A stretch of 23,584 bases of DNA, from contig BOAU01000026.1 in NCBI GenBank assembly GCA_026002025.1, forward strand, positions 1 to 23,584, given 5' to 3'. How positions within the stretch are numbered: position 1 is the first letter of the stretch; every line of letters begins with the position of its first letter. This document shows, piece after piece, positions 6,760-15,143 of this stretch. The stretch comes from Spirochaetia bacterium (lineage in GTDB: Bacteria; Spirochaetota; Spirochaetia; Treponematales; Breznakiellaceae). Under the pieces are notes generated by a model, which saw nothing but the letters and a program-made list of their open reading frames with translations, was not told where the DNA came from and made no database searches. The position numbers and the translations under genes are program-made.

Positions 6760-8519
6760 TATGATTCCGCCTCTTTTAATGCCAATGCCCAGAGTTTCAA
6801 AAAGGGATCGATTTCTGTCCGCACCCGTTTGAGAAAGGACAGGTCTGTCCCGGCGGGCCGGCGGCCCCCGGCCCCGGCGCAGTCGGGGAAATGGGCCCAG
6901 AGGTAGTCGCAGGTGTCCAGCAGGCATTCTGTTTTATCCGCCTCCGCCGCAATTTCCCCCTTGAGAATCCCCCGCAAGGTCAGGAGCGCATCCTGTTCCC
7001 GGCGGATAAAGCTGATGAGTACCTCAGTTTTCAGCTGAATAAGGGTGGCCTGCTGTGGGGAAGGCCCGGCTTCCTCTCTGTCCGGCGGGACGGTTCCTGC
7101 AAGTTCCGGCGGTAAACCCCGATCAGCTTTTCCCTCATTCAGTATGTCAATGGCCCGTTCCAGGTTTATTGTTTCAATGCCCAGCGGGAGGCCTGACCCG
7201 CTGATGTCCCGGAGCCGTGCACCTTTGGTGCTTTTCCCGGCCTTCCCAGGGCCGATTAAAGCAAATTCCTGCTCAAAAAGGTCCCGGTAGCCCCGCATGG
7301 CCGGATCGCTGCGGACCGGGCGGCTGGATTTTGACAGGACGCTAAAGGCGGCGGGACGGAAGACGGCATCGGCGTTGAGGATGCTCCGCAGGCGGTTCTG
7401 CCGCCGCAGTTTTTCCCGGTGTCCCGGTGTGGAGCGGGCGTGATAGGAGTCCAGGGTAAAGGAAAAGTCGATGCCGCCGGTGATTACCGGCCCTGAACCG
7501 AGCCGCAGGGCGATTGCCACGGCGGTCAGTCCCACACTTCCCAGGGGGACAAAGCTTTCCGGGAGCAGGTCCGTCTTTTCAAGCCGGTCGAAAAGGCTTA
7601 TCTCAGTCCATGGGGTAAAAAAAAGGAAGCTCTGTCCCCCCAAAACTTCGGATGTGGCGGGCAGGGCGGAAAGGTCCATGGCCGTCGGGATTTCCCAATC
7701 CCCGCTGCCGACAAAGTCCCGCAGGTTCCAGTGCTGGCTTTCCAGGGCAACCGCCAGATCGGGCCTGATGTTCCGGGCCTTCAAGGCCGAAAGAGCGGTG
7801 TCTACGCAGATGATTTTGAAGGGCCGCCCGGCAGGGTCTGCCGGCCCGGATGATATTGCCCTAATCCCATCTAGAACCTCATCCAGGGAAGGACCCGCCC
7901 CAAGGACCAGAATCGGGCTATCACCGAAGGAAAGCCGCGACAGGGAAGGCCGGCGGGCAAGCAGGGCAAGGTTCCGTATTGCATTGGAGATATAGCGCCG
8001 CCCCAGCTTGACCAGTGTCATGGCGTTGCCCCAGTCCACGGCGATATCCCGGCGGAGCGCATCCGCAAGGGCATCGTAGATTTCCGCGTCCAGCCGCCAG
8101 CCGCCCGTAAGGCGGAGCATTTCTACCCGGCGGAACCGGCGGCTGCCCCATACCTGCCTGACAAAGCCGCAGAGAACAGCGGGTTCACGGAGGCCGACAA
8201 GGCGCAGATGAGGGTTCTCCAGCAGGTCGCCCATCTCTTCACGGGAGAGGTCCAGCAATCGTTTATCGGTTTCAACACAGAGGATGGCCGAATCGGCATT
8301 TATGTCGCGCAATTTTTCAAGAAGAAGGGAAAGGCCGTAACCGTAGAGGGGGGAAGGGCAGAAATAGAGGGTCCGATCCAAAGCCGGGACAGCATCCGCG
8401 GTCCGTTCCGCCTGGCCGATGGGATCAATAAGGGAAAGAAGGGTTTTTCCCCGGCAGGAAACAGAAAAACCCCGGCGGCATTCAAGCCGCTTGGGGGCAG
8501 TATCGATTTCCCCGGGCAC
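6759..8519 (-). CDS. DUF115 / MptE-like protein, Maf-type motility accessory family
   Basis: 586 aa from GTG 8519, four nt after the end of the foldase gene; no good Shine-Dalgarno is visible, so coupling is likely. The central region has a nucleotide-binding-like GAGPSLDE (residues 207-214), then FKIICVDTALSALKARNIRPDLAVALE, and GSVGLTAVAIALRLGSGPVITGGIDFSF, typical of the DUF115/MptE-like fold. In flagellated bacteria, including spirochaetes, proteins of this fold are annotated as motility-associated factors that glycosylate flagellin with nonulosonic acids. Archaeal relatives are 6-hydroxymethylpterin diphosphokinases. The N-terminal ~190 and C-terminal ~150 residues are family-specific. 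A Maf-type sugar transferase is my preferred reading; the acceptor is not determined. Confidence 0.7.
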   Translation of the reverse strand: MPGEIDTAPKRLECRRGFSVSCRGKTLLSLIDPIGQAERTADAVPALDRTLYFCPSPLYGYGLSLLLEKLRDINADSAILCVETDKRLLDLSREEMGDLLENPHLRLVGLREPAVLCGFVRQVWGSRRFRRVEMLRLTGGWRLDAEIYDALADALRRDIAVDWGNAMTLVKLGRRYISNAIRNLALLARRPSLSRLSFGDSPILVLGAGPSLDEVLDGIRAISSGPADPAGRPFKIICVDTALSALKARNIRPDLAVALESQHWNLRDFVGSGDWEIPTAMDLSALPATSEVLGGQSFLFFTPWTEISLFDRLEKTDLLPESFVPLGSVGLTAVAIALRLGSGPVITGGIDFSFTLDSYHARSTPGHREKLRRQNRLRSILNADAVFRPAAFSVLSKSSRPVRSDPAMRGYRDLFEQEFALIGPGKAGKSTKGARLRDISGSGLPLGIETINLERAIDILNEGKADRGLPPELAGTVPPDREEAGPSPQQATLIQLKTEVLISFIRREQDALLTLRGILKGEIAAEADKTECLLDTCDYLWAHFPDCAGAGGRRPAGTDLSFLKRVRTEIDPFLKLWALALKEAES

Positions 8520-8522
8520 GTA

Positions 8523-10145
8523 CTAATTCCAGAAGTAGCGGAGGAAGGTATCCATAAAACGATCCTCCAGTTTTTCGCTCCTGAGAAAGAAGGAATGCAC
8601 CGACTGTTCGGCGCTATAATTGAGCGCAAAGGAATAACGGGACTTGGCGTCCTCAATGTTTGCCTCTTCCGTAGCGCTTTCTTCCACAGGGTACAGAATG
8701 ACTACACTATTCCCCAGGACCAGCGGTTTTGACAGGGTGTACAGGGGGGTGGAGAATGCGGTAAGCCAGAAATTTTCATCGCTTGCCGCATAGGCAAGTT
8801 CCGCAACCTGAAAGGATGAGAGCAGGGGGAAAATTTCCACTTCCCCATACTGGGTAGAAACTTTTGTATCACCGTAATTGACGGGAAGGGGGCCGAAACT
8901 GAATTTTTCCAGGCCCTTCCGGTAGACGGCCTCGTCAAAACCGGTCCGCCCAATGCGTACCTGGCTGCCGTTTTCGTTGGTTTCCCATTCAGGGGTCTGG
9001 CTTTGTTCAAATTCCGCGGCGATATTCACCAGATCCGCCGCTTCCTTAAAGTAGAAATCTTCCACACGGCCCCGTTCAAAATCCATCACATAGCCGCGGA
9101 TTTTGGCCAATACCGCGGCGTCGGCAATATCCGCAGGATAGGCGGCGTCTTCCGCCCGGAAAAAAGCCCAGCCATCGCTGAGTTTGATGATATCGCTGTA
9201 TTCACCCCTGGGAAGGCCGGCAAGCTGTGCCTGCTGATCGGCATCCAGCCCTTCGGAAGAAAGTTCAAATGCCATTTTGATGCCCATGTCCCCGCCCCGT
9301 TCGGCGTACGTGTCCTGGGACTGGGTTCTGGCGGCGTCCTCAAAGGTTGAAGTTCCGTCTTTTACCGAAGCCAGAACCTGTTTGGCTTCCCGCTCGCTTG
9401 AGCTGATGGTGATCCGGGAAAGGTGGGCGGTTTTGAAGAGCCCAGGGTTTTCCGTTGCATAAGCGATGATCTCCTGATCCGGGTATGCGCCGATGGAGAA
9501 GGCAGCCCCTTCAAAACGCCGCTGCCGGGCGGCCATATTGGCGACAAAGGCCTCTTCCCCGGAGGGCCGCCTGAGTTCCCCGATATCCTGATGGTAATGT
9601 CTTTCGGCGATACTTTCCTGAACCTGCCGCCATATGGCCATCCGGGTGGAATTATCGTATTGCCGGTACTTGATCGAGGAAAAACGGCCGTTTTCGTCCA
9701 TAAATTGGGGCTGCTGGGCCACTTCACGGTCAACCAGGTCCTTGGGGGCGGTATATCCCGTTTTTTTCATCTCCTGAAGGACAGCGGTATGTACCACGGT
9801 TTCCTCAAAGGCTTCCCGCCAGATCTGGTAGCTCATAAACTGGGCATTGCCTTCATTTATGGAAGACCGGTAGGCGTATTCAATATTTTCCCGGGCCCGG
9901 GAAAAATAATTTCCCGGCACATAGTTGATGGGAACCTTGTCATAGGCGCCGAAATTGAGATCCCCCTGGGCGCCGCCCCCATTTACGCCGGGCATAGCGG
10001 GAACAAACACAAAAGCGACAACAACAATGACAAGAACAACAATGGTCCCGATAAAAACAAAGGGATTTGCCTTAAACCGGCGGTAAATTTCAGATTTTGA
10101 GGAATCATCCTCCGAAACGGGCTGCTTTTTCACCTTGTTAGCCAT
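8523..10145 (-). CDS. Membrane-anchored SurA/PpiD-like peptidyl-prolyl isomerase (parvulin type)
   Basis: 540 aa, ATG 10145. A charged cytoplasmic N-terminus (~1-28) precedes one TM helix (about 29-50, FVFIGTIVVLVIVVVAFVF), so the rest should be periplasmic. Residues ~85-210 are a helical SurA_N-like chaperone region (FEETVVHTAVLQEMKKTGY). Residues ~240-345 look like a parvulin domain (HLSRITIS...AKQVLASVKDGTSTFEDAARTQSQD...RGGDMGI...KLSDGWAFFRAEDA), with the characteristic GGDMG turn. The last ~190 residues are unassigned. PpiD/SurA-like proteins fold secreted and outer-membrane proteins. It is first in an operon with the DUF115 protein and permease. The RBS is weak (GAGG about 10 nt upstream). 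Confidence 0.85.
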   Translation of the reverse strand: MANKVKKQPVSEDDSSKSEIYRRFKANPFVFIGTIVVLVIVVVAFVFVPAMPGVNGGGAQGDLNFGAYDKVPINYVPGNYFSRARENIEYAYRSSINEGNAQFMSYQIWREAFEETVVHTAVLQEMKKTGYTAPKDLVDREVAQQPQFMDENGRFSSIKYRQYDNSTRMAIWRQVQESIAERHYHQDIGELRRPSGEEAFVANMAARQRRFEGAAFSIGAYPDQEIIAYATENPGLFKTAHLSRITISSSEREAKQVLASVKDGTSTFEDAARTQSQDTYAERGGDMGIKMAFELSSEGLDADQQAQLAGLPRGEYSDIIKLSDGWAFFRAEDAAYPADIADAAVLAKIRGYVMDFERGRVEDFYFKEAADLVNIAAEFEQSQTPEWETNENGSQVRIGRTGFDEAVYRKGLEKFSFGPLPVNYGDTKVSTQYGEVEIFPLLSSFQVAELAYAASDENFWLTAFSTPLYTLSKPLVLGNSVVILYPVEESATEEANIEDAKSRYSFALNYSAEQSVHSFFLRSEKLEDRFMDTFLRYFWN

Positions 10146-10188
10146 AAAAACCGTACCTCACAATAATTTAGGTAAGAATAGCATTACC

Positions 10189-10232
10189 AAGGGCTGATGG
10201 TCTAGGGGCTTATTGAACAGCCGCCCTTTTTT
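10189..10232 (+). promoter_or_regulatory. Hairpin plus T-tract, or core promoter, just before the DAHP synthase fusion
   Basis: GGCTG (starting near 10191) can pair with CAGCC (10218-10222), followed by GCCC and a T6 run (10227-10232). This resembles a weak intrinsic terminator only 15 nt before ATG 10248. The same stretch holds TTGAAC (10213-10218) and TATAGC (10234-10239), 15 bp apart, which would start transcription almost at the ATG. No Shine-Dalgarno is visible in the 20 nt before the ATG. Attenuator and leaderless-promoter readings exclude each other; I cannot choose. Confidence 0.3.
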
Positions 10233-10247
10233 ATATAGCATCGAATC

Positions 10248-12200
10248 ATGATTGTTGTTTTAGCTAAGGGTATTACATCGCATGATAAGGAAATGATCCG
10301 CATCTATCTTAAGGACCGGGGCTTCAGCCTCCGGGAGCAGTCCTTTGGGGATGAGGCGATTTTCGGCGCATCCGGCAAGGGCGTGGTGGACCTCCGGGAG
10401 CTGGGGCTGCTCCCCGGCGTTGAGCGGGTGGCGGCCACTTCCAAGCCCTACGAGCTTGCCTCGCGGGAAACCAGGGCTGAAGATACCATCGTTACAGTTG
10501 GAGCGGTAAAGATCGGCGGCTCCCGGATTTCGGTGATCGCCGGGCCCTGCGCGGTGGAAAGCAAAGAACAGATCATGGAAACCGCCGCCCAGGTGCGGGA
10601 ATCCGGGGCGGTGATGCTCCGGGGCGGGGCCTACAAACCCCGGACCAGCCCCTACGCCTTCCAGGGCCTGGGGATGCAGGGCCTTGAGTTCATGAAGGCC
10701 GCCGGGGAAGCCAACGGCATGCCCATTGTCACCGAGGTGGTCTCCCCGGAGCTGGCGGTCCAGATGAATGATCTTACCGACATGTTCCAGATCGGCGCGC
10801 GGAACATGCAGAACTTTGAATTGCTGAAAAAAGTCGGCTCTTTGGGGAAGCCGGTGCTCTTAAAGCGCGGCCCTTCGTCCACCATTGAGGAATGGCTCAT
10901 GGCGGCGGAATATTTGCTGGCATCCGGCACCCGTGACGTGGTCCTCTGTGAGAGGGGGATCCGCACTTTCGAGACCTATACCCGGAACACCCTGGACATT
11001 TCCGCCATACCTGTGGTGAAGGGCCTTTCCCATTTGCCGGTGATCGTGGACCCCAGCCATGCCGTGGGCATCCGCGCCAAGGTAAGCCCCGCGGCGCTTG
11101 CCGCCATTGCCGCCGGTGCGGACGGCCTGACCGTGGAGGTCCACCCCCGGCCGGACGAGGCCCTTTCCGACGGTCCCCAGTCCCTGTACCCCGAGCAGTT
11201 TGAACGGCTCATGCGGGACATTGAGGCCCTGGCCCCGGTGGTGGGGAAGGAACTGCTGCGGACACCGAAACCCCAGCATGCCGCTACAGTGGCGGTGACT
11301 ACCAAGTCCGCTTCGCAGGCGGCAAATGGTGAAGGCCCCATCGCCTATTGCGGTGAAAGCGGCGCCTATGCCGAGCAGGCCCTGACGCGGGCCTTTGGCG
11401 AGGAAGCTCCCCGGCTGCAAACCCCTTCCTTCCCCGGCATTTTTGACGCGGTCCTGGAGGGTTCCGCCGCCTTCGGGGTGGTCCCCGTGGAAAACAGCCT
11501 TGCCGGTTCGGTCCACGAAAACTACGATCTCTTTCTGCGCTACCCCGATGTGGCCATTGTGGGGGAACTGAAGCTCCGTATCGTCCACTGTTTAATCGGC
11601 GACGAAAAGGCAACCCTGGATTCCATCACCATAGTCCGCAGTCATCCCCAGGGTTTTGCCCAGTGCAGGGAATTTCTGGACAAGCACCCCAACTGGGTTC
11701 TGGAACCGGCAACCACCACCGCCACCGCCGTGGCGTCCATTGCACGGGAAGGCGCAATCAAGGTTGCCGCCATTGCCGGGGAAGCCGCCGCACGGGCCCA
11801 CGGCCTCAAGATACTGCGGGACGGGATCGAGACCAATTCCCTGAACTATACCCGCTTCGTGATCATCGCCCGGCGTGTGGGGGATAAGGCGCAAGGGGTA
11901 TTGATGGCGGCCCCGGTCCCACCGAGCCTTGGTTCGGGCAAGCCCAACAAGGCGAGCCTCGTGTTCTCCGTTTCCGATGAGCCGGGGAGCCTCTTCGCCT
12001 GTCTTAAGATTTTAAGCGAGAAGGGGATCAACCTTTCCAAGCTGGAATCCCGGCCCATCCAGGGCCAGCCCTGGGAATACCTTTTCTACGTGGATGTGAG
12101 CATCCCCGATGCGGAAAATGTTTTTGATTCGGCAATCGCGGAGCTTAAAACCCGGACCAGGGACTTCCATTTTCTGGGGGCATACCGGGCGATGCTTTAA
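10248..12200 (+). CDS. Fused DAHP synthase (AroF, type I-beta) and prephenate dehydratase with ACT domain
   Basis: 650 aa. Residues 1-~85 are the ferredoxin-like N-terminal domain of AroF-type DAHP synthases (MIVVLAKG..., LPGVERVAATSKPYELASRE). Residues ~90-335 are the catalytic barrel: GPCAVES (99-105), RGGAYKPRTSPYAFQG, KRGPSSTIEEW, DPSHAVG and EVHPRPDEALSDGPQSL. It condenses PEP with erythrose-4-phosphate. From residue 363 (GPIAYCGESGAYAEQA) to ~545 is prephenate dehydratase, with SLAGSVHENYDL and the catalytic NYTRF; it makes phenylpyruvate. From ~566 an ACT domain (DEPGSLF, ESRP) should bind phenylalanine. A ~28-residue linker at 335-362 joins the halves. No chorismate mutase domain is present, unlike usual PheA fusions. 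Start 10248 is fixed by family alignment though no RBS is visible. Confidence 0.93.
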   Translation: MIVVLAKGITSHDKEMIRIYLKDRGFSLREQSFGDEAIFGASGKGVVDLRELGLLPGVERVAATSKPYELASRETRAEDTIVTVGAVKIGGSRISVIAGPCAVESKEQIMETAAQVRESGAVMLRGGAYKPRTSPYAFQGLGMQGLEFMKAAGEANGMPIVTEVVSPELAVQMNDLTDMFQIGARNMQNFELLKKVGSLGKPVLLKRGPSSTIEEWLMAAEYLLASGTRDVVLCERGIRTFETYTRNTLDISAIPVVKGLSHLPVIVDPSHAVGIRAKVSPAALAAIAAGADGLTVEVHPRPDEALSDGPQSLYPEQFERLMRDIEALAPVVGKELLRTPKPQHAATVAVTTKSASQAANGEGPIAYCGESGAYAEQALTRAFGEEAPRLQTPSFPGIFDAVLEGSAAFGVVPVENSLAGSVHENYDLFLRYPDVAIVGELKLRIVHCLIGDEKATLDSITIVRSHPQGFAQCREFLDKHPNWVLEPATTTATAVASIAREGAIKVAAIAGEAAARAHGLKILRDGIETNSLNYTRFVIIARRVGDKAQGVLMAAPVPPSLGSGKPNKASLVFSVSDEPGSLFACLKILSEKGINLSKLESRPIQGQPWEYLFYVDVSIPDAENVFDSAIAELKTRTRDFHFLGAYRAML

Positions 12201-13387
12201 TAGCCCCGGATCTTCTTTCCGAAAAGCATGTTCTGGTAACAGCGGAGGCAGCCGGGAAACATCCCCCCTTTGCAGGAGTGGATGGTTTTGCGGAAATGGT
12301 TGGCCCGTTCCCCGTTGTAAATTTCGGTAAAGGATTGTTGGCGAAGGTTTCCCAAAATGTAATCCGGGTAATCGGCGCAGAAATGGACATCCCCGTTGTA
12401 ATTGATGTTGGTCTGGCACCAGGGAACAATGCAGTGACTGCGGACCGGGGTTTCAAGGTCGTTATAGTAGGTGTGGATTTTTTCAGGATTTATCGCCGGC
12501 ACGGTCAGCATGGGGTGCCCGTAATCCTTCCCGTGGATCTTCTGCAATATGAGATTGAGTTTTTCCCCGTCAATGCCCCGGTTATAGCCGGTATTATACC
12601 CCTCAAGGCAGTCGATATCGGTATCAAATTTTTCTTTCATAAGGGAACGCTGGGCAGCGACAATGCTGTCGTTGGTATAGGTTCCCAGGTTGAAGATGTG
12701 GAGGTCCAGCTTGTATTCCCGGCTCGCCTCGGCAAGGTTGTCCAGGTCCATGTAGTTCATGTTGGTGACCGTGGTTACCACACCCAGCAGGGGATATTTC
12801 TGTTTCTGCTTTTCCTTTTCCCGGTTAATCGCCTTAAAGCCCGCGAGTACCTTGTCATAGGCCCCTTTACCCCGCATGGCGTCATTGGTATCCCGAAAGC
12901 CGTCCAGGGACACAAAGATGGTGCTCCATTTATCCCGGACAATATCTTCGGCATACTTTTCCATCAGGGTGCCGTTGGTATTGACGCTGACATAAAGCCC
13001 CTTCTGGACCATGTACCGGGCCAGGGGGATAAGGTCGGGATAGAGGAAGGGCTCACCCCCCCAGAGATACGTCACGGGCCGTTGGGGGGCGATTTCATCA
13101 ACAATTTTTTTATACTCATCAAGGCTCAGGATTTTCCGGGATTCTTCGGCGGCGATATCTTTCATAACCCCCTTGTCCCCGTACTGGCCGCACATGACGC
13201 AGCGGAGGTTGCAGTTGGGGGTGAGCTTCATATAGACCACGGAGAGGTTCTTCATGTGGTTGTAGTGATAATTCCGCCTGGGAGACACCCGGGTCTTGCC
13301 TATTTTGAAAAATCCATAAAACATCTTTGCTGAAAGGACCAGATTTTTGTTGAAAAGAAGGGGGACTACGGTAAAATTTTGCTTCAT
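12197..13387 (-). CDS. Radical SAM protein with SPASM-type C-terminal cysteines
   Basis: 396 aa from ATG 13387, chosen because CGGAG lies 5 nt upstream; a longer frame to TTG 13426 lacks an RBS. Cys59-x3-Cys63-x2-Cys66 (CNLRCVMC) is the radical SAM [4Fe-4S] motif. YLWGGEPFLYPDL gives the GGE SAM-binding motif, followed by VSVNTNGT and FVSLDG strands. The C-terminal third has further cysteines (HCIVPWC, VHFCADYP...GNL, then C-x7-C-x2-C), the arrangement of a SPASM domain holding auxiliary clusters. Such enzymes modify peptides, mature enzymes (anaerobic sulfatases) or act in cofactor synthesis; no substrate gene is adjacent. Its stop overlaps that of the convergent DAHP synthase fusion by 4 bp with no terminator between. 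Confidence 0.88.
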   Translation of the reverse strand: MKQNFTVVPLLFNKNLVLSAKMFYGFFKIGKTRVSPRRNYHYNHMKNLSVVYMKLTPNCNLRCVMCGQYGDKGVMKDIAAEESRKILSLDEYKKIVDEIAPQRPVTYLWGGEPFLYPDLIPLARYMVQKGLYVSVNTNGTLMEKYAEDIVRDKWSTIFVSLDGFRDTNDAMRGKGAYDKVLAGFKAINREKEKQKQKYPLLGVVTTVTNMNYMDLDNLAEASREYKLDLHIFNLGTYTNDSIVAAQRSLMKEKFDTDIDCLEGYNTGYNRGIDGEKLNLILQKIHGKDYGHPMLTVPAINPEKIHTYYNDLETPVRSHCIVPWCQTNINYNGDVHFCADYPDYILGNLRQQSFTEIYNGERANHFRKTIHSCKGGMFPGCLRCYQNMLFGKKIRGY

Positions 13388-13465
13388 TAAATCTCCGGGT
13401 ATTGAAACTATCAAGTTTTTCGTCAAAATTACATTATCATGAATTTTGTCATAATGGAAAGCCCC

Positions 13466-14257
13466 TTACTCCGTTTCCACCGGCATGTTTCCCGATAAGC
13501 CGGCGGCTGTTAAATCCGCATCCACCAGCAGATCCTCTTTGCCTGAAGACAGGGCTTTAAGGATGCGCCGTTTTACCGCCCCGGAACTGCCGGTGAACTC
13601 GGCGATGCGCTTCCGCACATCCCGGCGTTTGGAGTTGATGCCGTAGGCACAGGTACAGGCCGCCTTGAGGATGTCCTGCTCTGCGGCGCAGGCGATGATC
13701 TGCTCCTCCTCCGCGTAGGCCAGGGGGCGGATAAGGCTGACCGGGTACTTGCGATAGGAAAGGAGCATTGGCATGGCGGAAAGCTCCCCCTTGTTTATCA
13801 TGTTCATAAAAAAAGTTTCGATGATGTCATCCAGATGATGGCCCAATGCGATCCTGTTGAAGTTGTTTTCCACCGCGTACTTCAGTAATTCGGTGCGCCG
13901 CTGGGTGGAGCACCAGTAGCAGTTCATCTTCTCCCCTTCCTTGAGCCGCCCGATGATGGGCACAAAAAGGTCCGTAAAGGGGATACCCCATTCGTCTAAA
14001 CGTTTTGATAAAATTGATTTTTTGCAGCATGAACAGAAATCGCTTGAAATATGGATCGCCGCAAGTTCGTAATTTTTTTTTAGCGCCGGGCGCAGGCCGG
14101 AAAGCGCCCATGCAAGAACGGTTGAGTCCTTGCCGCCCGATGCGGCGATAAGAATGCGGTCCCCTTCATTTATCAGGTTCCGTTCAAGGATCGCCAGAGC
14201 GCAAAGTTTTCGCACAATTTCTGATGCCCCGGCGCGGCGGAGAAAACGGTTAGCCAT
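13466..14257 (-). CDS. ttcA: TtcA-like PP-loop tRNA 2-thiocytidine synthase family protein
   Basis: 263 aa from ATG 14257, overlapping the upstream gene by 8 bp; a longer upstream frame only reads through that neighbour. SGGKDST at residues 40-46 is the PP-loop ATP-pyrophosphatase motif. It is followed by IHISSDFCSCCK, then CYWCSTQRRTELLKYA (CxxC) and GHHLDDIIETFFMN. A third cysteine site is CTCAYG. In TtcA three cysteines hold a [4Fe-4S] cluster used to thiolate C32 of some tRNAs; the motif order fits. Related TtuA/Ncs6-type enzymes share the fold, so exact tRNA position is inferred. Pairing with a TcdA-like gene puts two tRNA-modification enzymes in one operon. Confidence 0.8.
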   Translation of the reverse strand: MANRFLRRAGASEIVRKLCALAILERNLINEGDRILIAASGGKDSTVLAWALSGLRPALKKNYELAAIHISSDFCSCCKKSILSKRLDEWGIPFTDLFVPIIGRLKEGEKMNCYWCSTQRRTELLKYAVENNFNRIALGHHLDDIIETFFMNMINKGELSAMPMLLSYRKYPVSLIRPLAYAEEEQIIACAAEQDILKAACTCAYGINSKRRDVRKRIAEFTGSSGAVKRRILKALSSGKEDLLVDADLTAAGLSGNMPVETE

Positions 14258-15143
14258 GAACGCCGGCTTTTCCGGGGGTAACTGCGTTGGATGTTCCTGA
14301 AATGCGCAAGGCCTGTTCAGCTTCGACGGCCGCCGCCCTTTCAGCCCGTTCAAATTGCCCGTACACGTCCCGGATCACAAGGCTTGCCAGGATCATCCCC
14401 GCAGTGGCGGTGACCGTGACGGCGCTGCCGTTGATCACCTTTTTGGAACTGCACCATTCAACCGGGGCATTGGGATCGTCCTTGTTGCGGGCGGGACAGA
14501 GGCACTGTGCAGAACCGCAGGCCGTGCCGATTTCGGTGTGCAGGGGGAGCAGCTCATCGCTGTAGATTACGGTGAAGTGTGATGTAAAGCCCCGTTTGCG
14601 CAGGCCCTGCCGCACAAGCCGGGCCAGGGGGCAGCCGTCTGTTTTCCAGATGTCGGCGGTTTTAAGCCGGGTGGGATCAAGCTTCTGGGCCATTCCCATG
14701 CAGGAAAAAATTTTCGTCCCCGCGGCCTGGGTAATTTCAATCAGGTCGAGTTTGTGGCTCAGGCTGTCGATGGCGTCGATAACGTAATCCGCTCCGGCGA
14801 TGTTGAAGAGGCCGGCGGTCTCCCGTGAAAAAACTTTTCCGTAAGCGGTGATCTTGCAGGCGGGGTTTATCTCAAGGAGCCTTTCCTTGAGGGTCTCTGT
14901 TTTGGAGAGCCCCACGGTGCGGCTCGTGGCCTGGACCTGGCGGTTGATGTTGGTGATGCACACCGTGTCGGAATCCACGATGTCCACGCTGCCGATGCCG
15001 GAACGCACCAGGGCTTCCGCGCACCAGCTCCCCACGCCCCCGATGCCGAAGACAATGACCCGCTTCTCCGCAAGGGCGCGGGCCGTCTCCGCCCCGGTAA
15101 GCAATGTCAGCCGCTGAAAGCGCGGGTCGATGGCAGTCGTCAT
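14250..15143 (-). CDS. tcdA: TcdA-like tRNA threonylcarbamoyladenosine dehydratase (ThiF/E1 superfamily)
   Basis: 297 aa, ATG 15143. N-terminal RFQRLTLLTG is followed by the adenylate-binding VFGIGGVGSWCAEAL (GxGGVG at 33-38), then SGIGSVDIVDSDTVCITNINRQVQA and DYVIDAIDSLSHK, all typical of TcdA/CsdL rather than ThiF or MoeB. The enzyme activates the t6A37 carboxylate with ATP to give cyclic ct6A37 in tRNA. The 250-297 tail is hydrophobic and alanine-rich, consistent with the membrane-proximal tail of this family. Its ATG overlaps the stop of the upstream chimeric ORF (ATGA), and it overlaps ttcA by 8 bp. No Shine-Dalgarno is evident, so coupling to the upstream frame is possible. Confidence 0.85.
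   Translation of the reverse strand: MTTAIDPRFQRLTLLTGAETARALAEKRVIVFGIGGVGSWCAEALVRSGIGSVDIVDSDTVCITNINRQVQATSRTVGLSKTETLKERLLEINPACKITAYGKVFSRETAGLFNIAGADYVIDAIDSLSHKLDLIEITQAAGTKIFSCMGMAQKLDPTRLKTADIWKTDGCPLARLVRQGLRKRGFTSHFTVIYSDELLPLHTEIGTACGSAQCLCPARNKDDPNAPVEWCSSKKVINGSAVTVTATAGMILASLVIRDVYGQFERAERAAAVEAEQALRISGTSNAVTPGKAGVHG

Noticed and set aside
6760..6927. N-terminal extension of the TauE/SafE permease
   Set aside because: It is Arg/Pro-rich, unlike the family, and is the DUF115 C-terminus read in another frame; GTG 6759 gives the normal family length.
9423..10100. 225-codon plus-strand ORF opposite the foldase
   Set aside because: Gly/Pro-rich shadow without RBS or motif.
10172..10189. 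GGTAA-N8-TTACC inverted repeat in the divergent region before the foldase gene
   Set aside because: Short arms and no matching regulator nearby; too weak to call an operator.
10860..11588. 242-codon minus-strand ORF within the DAHP synthase fusion
   Set aside because: It is Gly/His-rich shadow coding opposite well-conserved enzyme domains.
12278..13333. 351-codon plus-strand ORF opposite the radical SAM gene
   Set aside because: Its reverse strand carries clear CxxxCxxC and SPASM motifs; the plus-strand translation is low-complexity and Val/Gly-rich, a shadow.
13388..13426. Longer start (TTG 13426) for the radical SAM protein
   Set aside because: No RBS, whereas ATG 13387 has CGGAG at proper spacing.
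13432..13457. CATTAT...ATAATG inverted repeat upstream of the radical SAM gene
   Set aside because: Arms of 6 bp in AT-rich DNA with a long loop; not distinguishable from chance.
14258..14353. 32-residue extension of TtcA
   Set aside because: It reads through tcdA coding sequence and is not TtcA-like; ATG 14257 precedes the family start.
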